Position numbers and translations under genes: made by a program. DNA of 64,000 nucleotides. Source: Croceivirga sp. (GTDB lineage Bacteria; Bacteroidota; Bacteroidia; Flavobacteriales; Flavobacteriaceae). The stretch spans positions 20,146 through 84,145 of the forward strand of contig JANQSA010000004.1 of assembly GCA_028284285.1 (NCBI GenBank), written 5' to 3'. Position 1 is the stretch's first letter. Each line of letters starts with the position of its first letter. The notes under the pieces are model-generated. The model did not search any database. It was not told where the DNA came from and saw nothing but the letters and a program-made list of their open reading frames with translations. Below, one piece after another: positions 16,345 through 26,070 of the stretch.

Positions 16345-16539
16345 CTAGTCTTTAACCTTTTTTGTTTTTTTAAAATAATCGTAGAAACAGCCAAACGCTA
16401 TGAGGGCCCAGAATAATCTGTATATCCATATGTTTACCTCAAACATCAGTATACTGACAGTTGAGTTCATTTCAAAGAAACTGTAGATCACAGTTATAAT
16501 TGATAAAATTCCGATAATTAAATTTATTGTTCTTCCCAT
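16345..16539 (-). CDS. Small two-helix membrane protein
   Basis: A 64-residue protein with two predicted transmembrane helices (residues ~5-22 and ~34-53) and a basic C-terminal tail (YFKKTKKVKD). I do not recognise a family. Amino-acid composition is natural for a membrane protein, and the ATG in 16537-16539 is the only good start. It stands alone between the DUF2200 operon and katG, with about 200 bp of non-coding DNA on each side. It could be a real small membrane protein or a relic; the sequence alone does not decide. Confidence 0.5.
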   Translation of the reverse strand: MGRTINLIIGILSIITVIYSFFEMNSTVSILMFEVNIWIYRLFWALIAFGCFYDYFKKTKKVKD

Positions 16540-16687
16540 ATTACAATAAAGTAATCATTTTAAAAAACGCAAACATCTAATTGAATTTATTATACATATA
16601 GGTCCAATATAGTCAAAATCAATGGAATTTAACTCCTGCCATAGGCATTCTTAATATCCAAATAACACAAATAGATTGGCGGCTTCG

Positions 16688-16695
16688 TATTTTTG
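16688..16695 (+). promoter_or_regulatory. -7 element TATTTTTG upstream of katG
   Basis: Exact TAnnTTTG match 51 nt before the katG ATG, implying a leader of about 45 nt. No TTG is found at the proper -33 distance, which is common for regulated promoters. Confidence 0.45.
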
Positions 16696-16734
16696 AGGGC
16701 TGGAATACTACTTTTAAGCAAAATAAACACCTAA

Positions 16735-18969
<2,235 letters not shown>

Positions 18970-18994
18970 TCATTGCTATGGACTAGAAAAAAGG

Positions 18995-19021
18995 AACAGC
19001 GCCAACGGCGCTGTTTTTTTT
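18995..19021 (+). terminator. Intrinsic terminator of katG
   Basis: Stem ACAGCGCC / GGCGCTGT with a 3-nt loop followed by eight T residues. Confidence 0.9.
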
Positions 19022-19044
19022 GCGGCAAATCCGGGAAGGGAATG

Positions 19045-19743
19045 TTATTCGTTCAGGTTTCTCAGGTTATTCACCGTTTGCCGTTGGATGTCGAAATAAT
19101 GCAAATAGTGTGTGGCTTTTTCCCCAACCGGAGATTGAAATTCCATACCGATCTTGACGGTATCGGCTTCCGGCATTTTTGCCAATCGGGCCATAACATA
19201 TTCCCGGCCGTCTTTTGACCAGTGTAAGGCATATAAGGCTCCTTTCCGCGCAAGTGCGAGCCAAATACGGTTTTGATTGTTAAGAATGACACCATTGGCG
19301 TCGTCCGATCGGTCGCGGGTAACCACGGAAACAATGCCAGGGCCGGTGGCATCGGAATTTTCAAAAGCCAGCTTGATCCAATTCAGGGAGTCGGCATGCA
19401 TCATTAGCGATACCGCATTCCATTGTGCCGAGAAATCAGGCTGCACCAATGCTTTGGCTACAAAATCCCCTCCGATTTCCTGAAAGAGCAGAGGTGCTGT
19501 CGCTATAATGGTGGTATCTTCCGGAGAATTGAAAAAATCAGTTCCTTTGCTCACAGTTACTTCCAGGGTACTATCTATAACTCTAAAATTCTCCGGGGGA
19601 GCATACCAATTGAGATTAGCAAGGGCTTTCTCGGAAAGGTTGCGTGGAACAATTTCGGTTACTTCCACAGGTTTCTTTTGCTTCACACAGGCAGAATGAA
19701 ACAGCAGTACACTTGCTACCAGAAAATATCTCAGGAATCTCAT
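19045..19743 (-). CDS. DUF1349 lipoprotein
   Basis: A 232-residue lipoprotein with signal sequence and lipobox FHSAC (Cys at about residue 19). The mature part is a DUF1349 domain, a concanavalin-like beta sandwich: LNWYAPPENFRVIDSTLEVTV, GGDFVAKALVQPDF, QWNAVSLMMHADSLNWIKLAFEN and a final strand with YDIQRQ-like residues. DUF1349 proteins are usually carbohydrate-associated accessory domains. The gene lies 14 bp downstream of a GH97 glycosidase on the same strand, so a surface accessory role in binding or processing a glucan is a sensible inference. Enzymatic activity is not established. Confidence 0.8.
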   Translation of the reverse strand: MRFLRYFLVASVLLFHSACVKQKKPVEVTEIVPRNLSEKALANLNWYAPPENFRVIDSTLEVTVSKGTDFFNSPEDTTIIATAPLLFQEIGGDFVAKALVQPDFSAQWNAVSLMMHADSLNWIKLAFENSDATGPGIVSVVTRDRSDDANGVILNNQNRIWLALARKGALYALHWSKDGREYVMARLAKMPEADTVKIGMEFQSPVGEKATHYLHYFDIQRQTVNNLRNLNE

Positions 19744-19757
19744 AGGGTGATCCTTCT

Positions 19758-21872
19758 TTATTCAAGTAATAAACTAATCGCCAGTCCTCCGCCGGGCGCC
19801 AGGGTAAAGGTTTTGGTCACGTCCACAGTAATGTCCCTGTTTTCTATGACCACAGCTTCCGGGTTATCCCGGTAATGAGCATCATCCGCATCGCGATAAA
19901 TCAGCGCTTTATACGTCTTTCCTTCTTCCAAAAAGTCAAAATCTATAGTGATCTCCCGGGTATTTTCATCGGTGATAGCCCCCAGGAACCAGTTTCCGGT
20001 GTCGCGCTCTTCGCGGGCAATGGTCACAAAATCGCCCACCTCACCGTGCAACACTCTGGTTTGTTCCCAATCTACCCCTACGTCCCGGATAAACTGGAAG
20101 GCCGGTTGCCCCTCATAGCTTTCAGGAAGGTCACAAGCCATTTGAATAGGGCTATAGATGACCACATACAAGGCCAATTGCTGTGCCAGGGTAGTATTGA
20201 TCTGATTATTCGGTTTTGTAGGCAATCCGATATCGAATACTCCGGGGGTAAAATCAATAGGGCCTGCCAACATTCTTGTAAAAGCCACAATGGGAAGATG
20301 TTCCGGAGGATTCCCGCCATCGGTAGCCCAGGCATTGAATTCCTGCCCTCGCAAACCTTCTCTTGCAATGGCATTTGGGAAGGTACGCCGTAATCCGGTG
20401 GCTTTAATGGGTTCGTGGGCGTTAATAGCCACCTGATATTTGGCGGCGGTTTCAAGGACCTTACGATAGTGGTTCACCATCCATTGCCCATGATGATATT
20501 CACCTTTGGGAATAAGCTGACCTACATAACCGGTTTTTACGGAGTGCATTCCCAGATCTTTCATCAGTTGAAAAGCTGTGTCCAATTGTTGTTCATAGGT
20601 TCTGGGTGCCGCCGAGGTTTCATGATGCATGATGATCTCCACGCCTTTTTCCTTGCCGTAAACGGCCAATTCGGCAATATCATAATCCGGGTAAGGGGTG
20701 ACAAAATCAAACACCCCCTCGCGATCTTCAAAACCGATCCACCGTTCCCAACCGGTATTCCAGCCTTCTACCAATAGCCCTTCAATATTGTTCGCCGCAG
20801 CAAAATCGATATAGCGTTTCGTGTTTTCCGTGGTAGCACTATGCTTTCCATGAGCCTTTCCGGTATCCTGCCATACCCCGTTTTCATCCATTTCCATCCC
20901 ATAGTCCCAGGTACCTTTTTCTACGTGCATTTCCCACCAGATCCCCATATACTTTTTCGGTTGAAACCAACTCACATCCCCCAATTGATTGGGTTCATTA
21001 AGGTTAACGATGAGCTTGGAATCAATCAGGCCTGCAGCATTATCTGAAATTTGCACTGTACGCCAGGGAGTAGAAAAAGGAAGTGTACGTTTTACCTTGT
21101 AACCGGAGCGATCCGACCCGACCAGTTCACTGGTCAATTTCAGATTTTTTGTATCCACTTTAAGGGTCATGCCTGCGTAATCCGTTAGATTCGCTTCGTG
21201 AAAACTAAGATGAAGCCCTTCATCGGTTCGTAAGGTAACCGGAGTATTTACAGCATTTTCCGGGATGTAGGTAGCCGCCAGGTTAGGGTGATCGCGTTTG
21301 GCTGTTGCATTGATCTCTGAGATCTTTGTGGTGTTGTACAGGTGCTCATAAATGTCCCAGTCTCCCGGTATCCACCATGCAGTATGGTCGCCGGTCAATT
21401 GAAACTCGGTATGCTCATCCATTATAATCACACTGTCTACCCCCTGCTGTTCCAAAAATTCATAGCGGAAAGCCACACCATCATCATAGGCCTTAAAATG
21501 AATATTAATTTTCCGTTTAGGGGCCATTTTCTCTTGCAATTGTACCACAAGTGCATTATAGTGATTACGAACTTCCCGTTGTTCCCCCCAGGGCATTTCC
21601 CAGGTCTCATCCACGGTTTGGGTGTTTGTGCCAATGATCTCAAGACCTGATTTTAAGGGAGTCTGATCTTTGAAATCAAACCCTAGGGCAGAGGCGCTAA
21701 TGATCGTATCGGTACTATGGACAACCCAATAGGTGGGGATCCTTTTTTCATTTATTTCAAAATATAGCCTATTGCTACCATTCGGGGAGGCTACAGTAGT
21801 CTCCCAACTTTTTTCACAGGAAATAGATACCATAACTATGAGAGGAAAAACAGCAATCTTTAGGATTTTCAT
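19758..21872 (-). CDS. Glycoside hydrolase family 97, SusB-type alpha-glucosidase
   Basis: A 704-residue lipoprotein (lipobox SISC, Cys19). The start is placed at MKILKIAVFPLIV because this gives a proper lipoprotein signal; the frame is open further upstream, into the end of the TonB receptor gene. The three-domain GH97 layout is intact. Glu369 (VEGWN), Glu418 (HHET), Glu487 (HEPIK) and Glu511 (GQEFNAW) line up at a constant offset of about 21-22 with the calcium and catalytic glutamates of SusB as I recall them (391, 439, 508, 532). Keeping the two base glutamates marks the inverting alpha-glucosidase branch rather than the retaining alpha-galactosidase branch. It probably acts in the periplasm on alpha-linked gluco-oligosaccharides imported by the receptor upstream. 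Confidence 0.9.
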   Translation of the reverse strand: MKILKIAVFPLIVMVSISCEKSWETTVASPNGSNRLYFEINEKRIPTYWVVHSTDTIISASALGFDFKDQTPLKSGLEIIGTNTQTVDETWEMPWGEQREVRNHYNALVVQLQEKMAPKRKINIHFKAYDDGVAFRYEFLEQQGVDSVIIMDEHTEFQLTGDHTAWWIPGDWDIYEHLYNTTKISEINATAKRDHPNLAATYIPENAVNTPVTLRTDEGLHLSFHEANLTDYAGMTLKVDTKNLKLTSELVGSDRSGYKVKRTLPFSTPWRTVQISDNAAGLIDSKLIVNLNEPNQLGDVSWFQPKKYMGIWWEMHVEKGTWDYGMEMDENGVWQDTGKAHGKHSATTENTKRYIDFAAANNIEGLLVEGWNTGWERWIGFEDREGVFDFVTPYPDYDIAELAVYGKEKGVEIIMHHETSAAPRTYEQQLDTAFQLMKDLGMHSVKTGYVGQLIPKGEYHHGQWMVNHYRKVLETAAKYQVAINAHEPIKATGLRRTFPNAIAREGLRGQEFNAWATDGGNPPEHLPIVAFTRMLAGPIDFTPGVFDIGLPTKPNNQINTTLAQQLALYVVIYSPIQMACDLPESYEGQPAFQFIRDVGVDWEQTRVLHGEVGDFVTIAREERDTGNWFLGAITDENTREITIDFDFLEEGKTYKALIYRDADDAHYRDNPEAVVIENRDITVDVTKTFTLAPGGGLAISLLLE

Positions 21873-21939
21873 GGTTGGCAGTTTTGGCAGTTCGTAAATC
21901 CCTCTAAAATACATTTTTCGGGATTCTTGGGCAATGCCA

Positions 21940-24006
21940 TTAGAACAGATAGCGTAGCTGGATACCGGCAAAATAATTTCTGCCGTCACCGGGATAAAAG
22001 AAGCGAGGGGCATTTCCGCCAAAGCCTACCGCATTCACCAGCACAGACTGTGCATAATTCAAATCAAAAACATTATTTACCCCAAAATTAAGGCCCAACT
22101 GCAGCTGATCCCATAGCTTCGTTCGGTATCGTAGCTGGGTATTGAAAACGTTAAAGGCTTCGCTAAACAAGGTGTTGGCATCATTCAATGGAATTTCATC
22201 CACAAATTGGTGATTGATAACCCAACTAAGACCTTTAGAGTGACGGATAGACAGTCCGGAGTTGATACGATGTCTGGGTACACCTGCCAGATTGTTCCCG
22301 GAAAAGTCGGTGTCATCATCCACAAAATCCACAAAAGTATGCCAGCTGTAACTGTAGCTTAATCTGGGAACAAAAAACCACTGCTGGGAAAGTTTCCCAT
22401 GGTAATTTAGGTCAAGTTCAATCCCCTGATGCCGGGTTTCCCCTGCATTACGACCAATAAACAGATCTTCATCTATGCGTTCTGCTACAAGAAGATCCGT
22501 GATATCCATTTGGTAGGCAGCCCAACTCAAATTTAGACGGTTCTTTAATAAAGCGAATACACCACCTACTTCATAACTAATCCCTTTTTCCTGTGCAATA
22601 TCCGGATTGATAACGCCTTCCGGGGTCAGGGTTTCCTCCAGGCCGGGATTGGAGAATCCCCTACTTACATTGGCATAAAGGCGACCGGTGGAGAGTTGGT
22701 ATTGTACCCCCAGGCTGGGCAGCAAAATAGGATCAAAATCACGACGTGCCGAGGTGTCGGCCTCGCCGGTGTTAAAGAGGTCCCGGAAATCGTATTCGGT
22801 ATCATTAAAGTTCAACCCTACCTGCACTTGAAGATCAGTGGTGATGGGATAGGAGTAGGCCCCAAAGAGATTCAGCATAGACCGGAATTCTTTGTTATCG
22901 CTCAGTTGTGCTCCCTGAAGGCTACCATTGCCATCATTGTCCCGGAACTGGTTAAAAAAGGTTTGCCAGTTGTATTCATCTTTATACAGTTCACTGCCCA
23001 GGGTAAAATTTCCTTTGAACAGTTGTCCTTCCAGAATAGATCGAAATCCAAAGCCGTGCGTGAATTCGTCCAGAATATTAAAAGGGCGCGGCTCATAATG
23101 ATCCAGGTAGGTGTAGAAGATACTGTGGGTAGTGCTAAGTTTATCACTAAACTGATGGCTGTAGGATATTCCTGCCAGCGTATATTGGTTGTCTTCCGAA
23201 CCCCTTGCCGCTAACCAGTTGGCTGCAGCCCTTCTTGGATCTTCTCGGAAGTCCGTCTGATTTAGTGTGCTGGGAATACCGGCAAAATAATCGATATGAT
23301 TTACGAGAAAATCCAGTTTCCCTTTGTCATATAATCGAACGGAAGAGGTTAAAAGAATGCCATCACGATCAAAGCTGTTGTTTTGTCGAAAGCCGTCGGT
23401 TTGCAGGTGATTGTAGCTAACCCCAATATTGAAGTTTTTTTCGGAATGGCGAAAAGAGAGATTATTTTTAATAAGGTTAAAGGAACCGAAGGTAAAGGTG
23501 TTTCTTAAAAACGTCTTTCCCACCTGCGGAGGTCGGGTATTTAGGATAATAGCGCCCCCAAGATTGGCGCCGAGGGAAGCTCCTTTAGGTCCTTTTACCA
23601 CCTCAATTCGTCCCATATTTTCAAAGTCGTAAGCTTCTATGGTAGATACTCCTGTACCATTGGTTACCGGAATCCCGTTAAAGTACATTCGGAGTTTATC
23701 CGTACCAAAAGGGGTGCGAGCCCCAACCCCCCGGATGGTAATACGGTTGGTATTTAACGCACCCGAGAGTACATATAAACCGGAGATTTGATTCAGACCG
23801 CCGGCAAAGTCCGTAGGGCTAAACTGCTCTAGGTCCGCGATGCCCAGGCTGGAGGATTCCACAATGCCCTCTGCCTTTTTTGAGATAAATTCTTGTAACA
23901 ATACCACCTCATCCAGGGAGGTTATGGAATCAATTTGATTCTGAGCGTAGGTAGAACAGCAAAAAAACAGCAGTAAGTAGGAGAGGATTCGTTTGGGCCA
24001 ACACAT
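21940..24006 (-). CDS. TonB-dependent receptor, FecA-like, no SusD partner
   Basis: A 688-residue outer membrane receptor. The start at MCWPKRILSYLLLFFCCSTYAQ (24004-24006) gives a clean signal peptide with cleavage after AQ. The plug domain is visible at residues ~45-160 (SGLYVLSGALNTNRITIRGVG, RIEVVKGPKGASLGANLGGAI), followed by a 22-strand barrel ending in the aromatic GIQLRYLF. It lacks the carboxypeptidase-like extension of SusC proteins. It precedes GH97 (67 bp) and DUF1349 on the same strand, so the substrate may be a small alpha-glucan or its breakdown products, although such receptors also import siderophores. The -7 element on the minus strand ends 5 nt before the ATG. Confidence 0.85.
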   Translation of the reverse strand: MCWPKRILSYLLLFFCCSTYAQNQIDSITSLDEVVLLQEFISKKAEGIVESSSLGIADLEQFSPTDFAGGLNQISGLYVLSGALNTNRITIRGVGARTPFGTDKLRMYFNGIPVTNGTGVSTIEAYDFENMGRIEVVKGPKGASLGANLGGAIILNTRPPQVGKTFLRNTFTFGSFNLIKNNLSFRHSEKNFNIGVSYNHLQTDGFRQNNSFDRDGILLTSSVRLYDKGKLDFLVNHIDYFAGIPSTLNQTDFREDPRRAAANWLAARGSEDNQYTLAGISYSHQFSDKLSTTHSIFYTYLDHYEPRPFNILDEFTHGFGFRSILEGQLFKGNFTLGSELYKDEYNWQTFFNQFRDNDGNGSLQGAQLSDNKEFRSMLNLFGAYSYPITTDLQVQVGLNFNDTEYDFRDLFNTGEADTSARRDFDPILLPSLGVQYQLSTGRLYANVSRGFSNPGLEETLTPEGVINPDIAQEKGISYEVGGVFALLKNRLNLSWAAYQMDITDLLVAERIDEDLFIGRNAGETRHQGIELDLNYHGKLSQQWFFVPRLSYSYSWHTFVDFVDDDTDFSGNNLAGVPRHRINSGLSIRHSKGLSWVINHQFVDEIPLNDANTLFSEAFNVFNTQLRYRTKLWDQLQLGLNFGVNNVFDLNYAQSVLVNAVGFGGNAPRFFYPGDGRNYFAGIQLRYLF

Positions 24007-24011
24007 AGACT

Positions 24012-24029
24012 CAAAAATAGCTATTTTTA
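24012..24029. promoter_or_regulatory. Back-to-back divergent -7 elements in a palindrome
   Basis: The perfect palindrome AAAAATAGCTATTTTT (24013-24028) contains TATTTTTG on the minus strand (24019 down to 24012, for the TonB receptor) and TATTTTTA on the plus strand (24022-24029, for exonuclease III). The two promoters cannot be occupied at once. Confidence 0.5.
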
Positions 24030-24044
24030 GGGCAAAACAGCGAT

Positions 24045-24809
24045 ATGAAAATCGTCTCTTATAATGTAAATGGCATTCGTGCTGCAATGAATAAAGGCCT
24101 GGCAGACTGGTTAAAAACAGTGGATGCCGATGTGGTGTGTATCCAGGAAACCAAAGCGATGAAAGAACAGGTGGAGTTGGAACCTTTAGAAAGTATTGGT
24201 TTTGAGCACCATTATTGGTTTAGCGCCCAAAAAAAAGGGTATAGCGGCGTGGCATTGTTGTGTAAAAAACAACCTGACCATGTAGAGTACGGCACCGGGA
24301 TAGACTATATGGATGCTGAAGGCAGAAATCTGAGGGCAGATTTTGGCGATATTTCTATCATGAGCATGTATTTACCATCAGGAACCAACCTGGATCGTTT
24401 AGAGCATAAGCTAAGATATATGTCCGATTTCCAATATTATGCGGATACTCTTCGGAAATCCCGCCCTGATTTGATTGTTTGTGGTGATTACAACATCTGC
24501 CATCAGGCCATTGATATTCATGATCCGGTGCGTAATAAAAATGTTTCCGGTTTTCTACCTGTGGAGCGGGAGTGGATCGGGAACTTTATTGGCAGTGGCT
24601 TTATTGATAGTTTCCGCTTTTTTAATAGCGAACCACATAACTATACCTGGTGGAGTTATCGCGCCAATGCACGGGCCAATAATAAGGGTTGGCGCCTGGA
24701 CTACGCCATGGTCAATGATAGTTTGAAGGATCGCTTGCAACGCTCAGTTATTCTTTCGGAAGCAAAGCATAGTGATCATTGCCCTATTCTTTTGGAGATT
24801 GATTCATAA
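24045..24809 (+). CDS. xth: Exodeoxyribonuclease III
   Basis: A 254-residue apurinic/apyrimidinic endonuclease and 3'-5' exonuclease of the ExoIII/APE1 family, acting in base excision repair in the cytoplasm. The sequence shows the metal-binding Asn in SYNVNGIRAA, Glu in CIQETKA (about residue 34), the Tyr in MYLPSG, the catalytic Asp-x-Asn in GDYNICH (about 146), and the C-terminal LDYAMV and SDHCPI with the catalytic His. Length is normal. It is divergent from the TonB receptor with 38 bp between starts, sharing a palindromic promoter, and followed by a 220-bp region containing an unassigned promoter and a repeat. Confidence 0.95.
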   Translation: MKIVSYNVNGIRAAMNKGLADWLKTVDADVVCIQETKAMKEQVELEPLESIGFEHHYWFSAQKKGYSGVALLCKKQPDHVEYGTGIDYMDAEGRNLRADFGDISIMSMYLPSGTNLDRLEHKLRYMSDFQYYADTLRKSRPDLIVCGDYNICHQAIDIHDPVRNKNVSGFLPVEREWIGNFIGSGFIDSFRFFNSEPHNYTWWSYRANARANNKGWRLDYAMVNDSLKDRLQRSVILSEAKHSDHCPILLEIDS

Positions 24810-24823
24810 CAATTTCTTGAATT

Positions 24824-24850
24824 TTGTAGCCAAACTCTTGCGTACCTTTG
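24824..24850 (+). promoter_or_regulatory. Full promoter TTG-N16-TACCTTTG without an adjacent gene
   Basis: A -33 TTG at 24824-24826 and an exact -7 element at 24843-24850, but the next gene starts 180 nt further on. It may drive a long leader for the aldo/keto reductase or a small RNA, or be a remnant. Confidence 0.5.
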
Positions 24851-24930
24851 CCGCTTATTATTGAAAGCCTATGAAATGAGCATAAATTTTTTTAAGCATA
24901 CCCTACCGAATATGATTAAAACAAGTTTAT

Positions 24931-24970
24931 GCGAACCTGCCTTGCCGGACAGGCAGAAGCGAAGCGGTTC
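24931..24970. repeat. REP-like hairpin repeat
   Basis: Inverted repeats CTGCCT / AGGCAG (24937-24942 and 24951-24956) nested in GAACC / GGTTC (24933-24937 and 24966-24970). GC-rich against an A/T-rich background. It resembles dispersed palindromic repeats of flavobacterial genomes; a 37-codon frame across it looks accidental. Confidence 0.5.
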
Positions 24971-25029
24971 CATCTGCAATAAATTTTGGAATAGCTTTAA
25001 TTTCAGAGTATTACAAAATTTTTGAATAG

Positions 25030-26070
25030 ATGAAATACGCTTTTATTCCCAATACCAATCTTAGGGTAAGTAAAATTTGTTTGGGCACCATGACCTGGGG
25101 CCGTCAAAACTCCGAAGAAGAAGGCCATGAGCAAATGGATTACGCTTTGGATAGGGGCATCAACTTTTTTGATACCGCTGAACTGTATCCTATTCCTCCT
25201 AAAAAGGAACTCTATGCCCTCACGGAGGAGATTATAGGGAATTGGTTTAAAAAGACGGGAAACCGGGATAAGATCATCCTGGCAACTAAAATTGCCGGTC
25301 GGGCAGATTTTACCAAGTTTATCCGAACTACCGGATTTAGCAAAAACTCTATTCTGTCCGCTGTTGAGGGGAGTTTGAAGCGGTTGCAAACGGACTATAT
25401 TGATCTGTATCAGTTGCATTGGCCGGAACGAAAAACCAATTTTTTTGGGCAACGCGGCTACCCCGCGGATGATGCAGATCTTTGGGAGGACAATATTCAT
25501 CAATTACTGGAAACCTTGAGGGATCTTATTGATGAAGGTAAAATCCGTAATATCGGTCTATCCAATGAGACCCCCTGGGGGACTATGCGGTTTCTGGAAG
25601 AGAGTAAGGTACACCAAAGGTTGCCCAGAATGGTCACTATTCAAAATCCTTATAGTCTTTTGAATAGAACTTTTGAGATTGGGTTATCTGAGATCTCGAT
25701 GCGTGAAAAAATTGGATTATTACCGTATTCTCCCCTGGGATTTGGGGTTTTGAGTGGGAAATATCTGGGAGAAATACAGCCCAGAAAAGCACGTATTACG
25801 CTCTTTCCTAACTATAAACGCTACAGTGGTGAAACGGCAACAAGGGCTACTCAAGAATATTTTGACCTGGCTAATGAACACGGACTATCGCTGGCCCAGA
25901 TGGCACTGGCCTTTGTGAATACAAGGCCTTTTGTAACCAGCAACATCATTGGCGCTACGACGATGGAACAATTGAAAGAAAATATTGATTCAATTACCGT
26001 AGAGCTGTCGGATGAGGTGCTGGAAGGCATAGAAGCCATCCATAATGCCACCCCCAATCCCGCGCCTTAG
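25030..26070 (+). CDS. Aldo/keto reductase, Tas-like
   Basis: A 346-residue NADPH-dependent oxidoreductase with a TIM-barrel fold, close to the Tas subgroup. The catalytic tetrad is visible: Asp in NFFDTAELY (about residue 49), Tyr in the same motif, Lys in LATKIAG (about 85), and His in YQLHWPERKTNFFGQRGY (about 126). The C-terminal NADP-binding region includes NIIGATTMEQLKENI. The substrate is not known. The start at 25030 has an A-rich context, with a weak -7-like AATTTTTG ending 5 nt before it, and the full promoter at 24824-24850 may also serve it. The stop codon overlaps that of the convergent PQQ dehydrogenase gene. Confidence 0.88.
   Translation: MKYAFIPNTNLRVSKICLGTMTWGRQNSEEEGHEQMDYALDRGINFFDTAELYPIPPKKELYALTEEIIGNWFKKTGNRDKIILATKIAGRADFTKFIRTTGFSKNSILSAVEGSLKRLQTDYIDLYQLHWPERKTNFFGQRGYPADDADLWEDNIHQLLETLRDLIDEGKIRNIGLSNETPWGTMRFLEESKVHQRLPRMVTIQNPYSLLNRTFEIGLSEISMREKIGLLPYSPLGFGVLSGKYLGEIQPRKARITLFPNYKRYSGETATRATQEYFDLANEHGLSLAQMALAFVNTRPFVTSNIIGATTMEQLKENIDSITVELSDEVLEGIEAIHNATPNPAP

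Noticed and set aside
624..16720. The shared 13-mer CTACTTTTAAGCA upstream of the NTF2-like gene (624-636) and katG (16708-16720)
   Set aside because: In 64 kb of A/T-rich intergenic sequence, chance 13-base matches are expected, and the distances to the genes differ (82 and 26 nt).
19875..20393. Open frames opposite the GH97 gene
   Set aside because: Composition is unlike real proteins, and the GH97 frame has full family motifs across the same bases.
24912..25025. A 37-codon frame before the aldo/keto reductase
   Set aside because: It runs through the REP-like hairpin, has no promoter at a suitable distance and no recognisable sequence.
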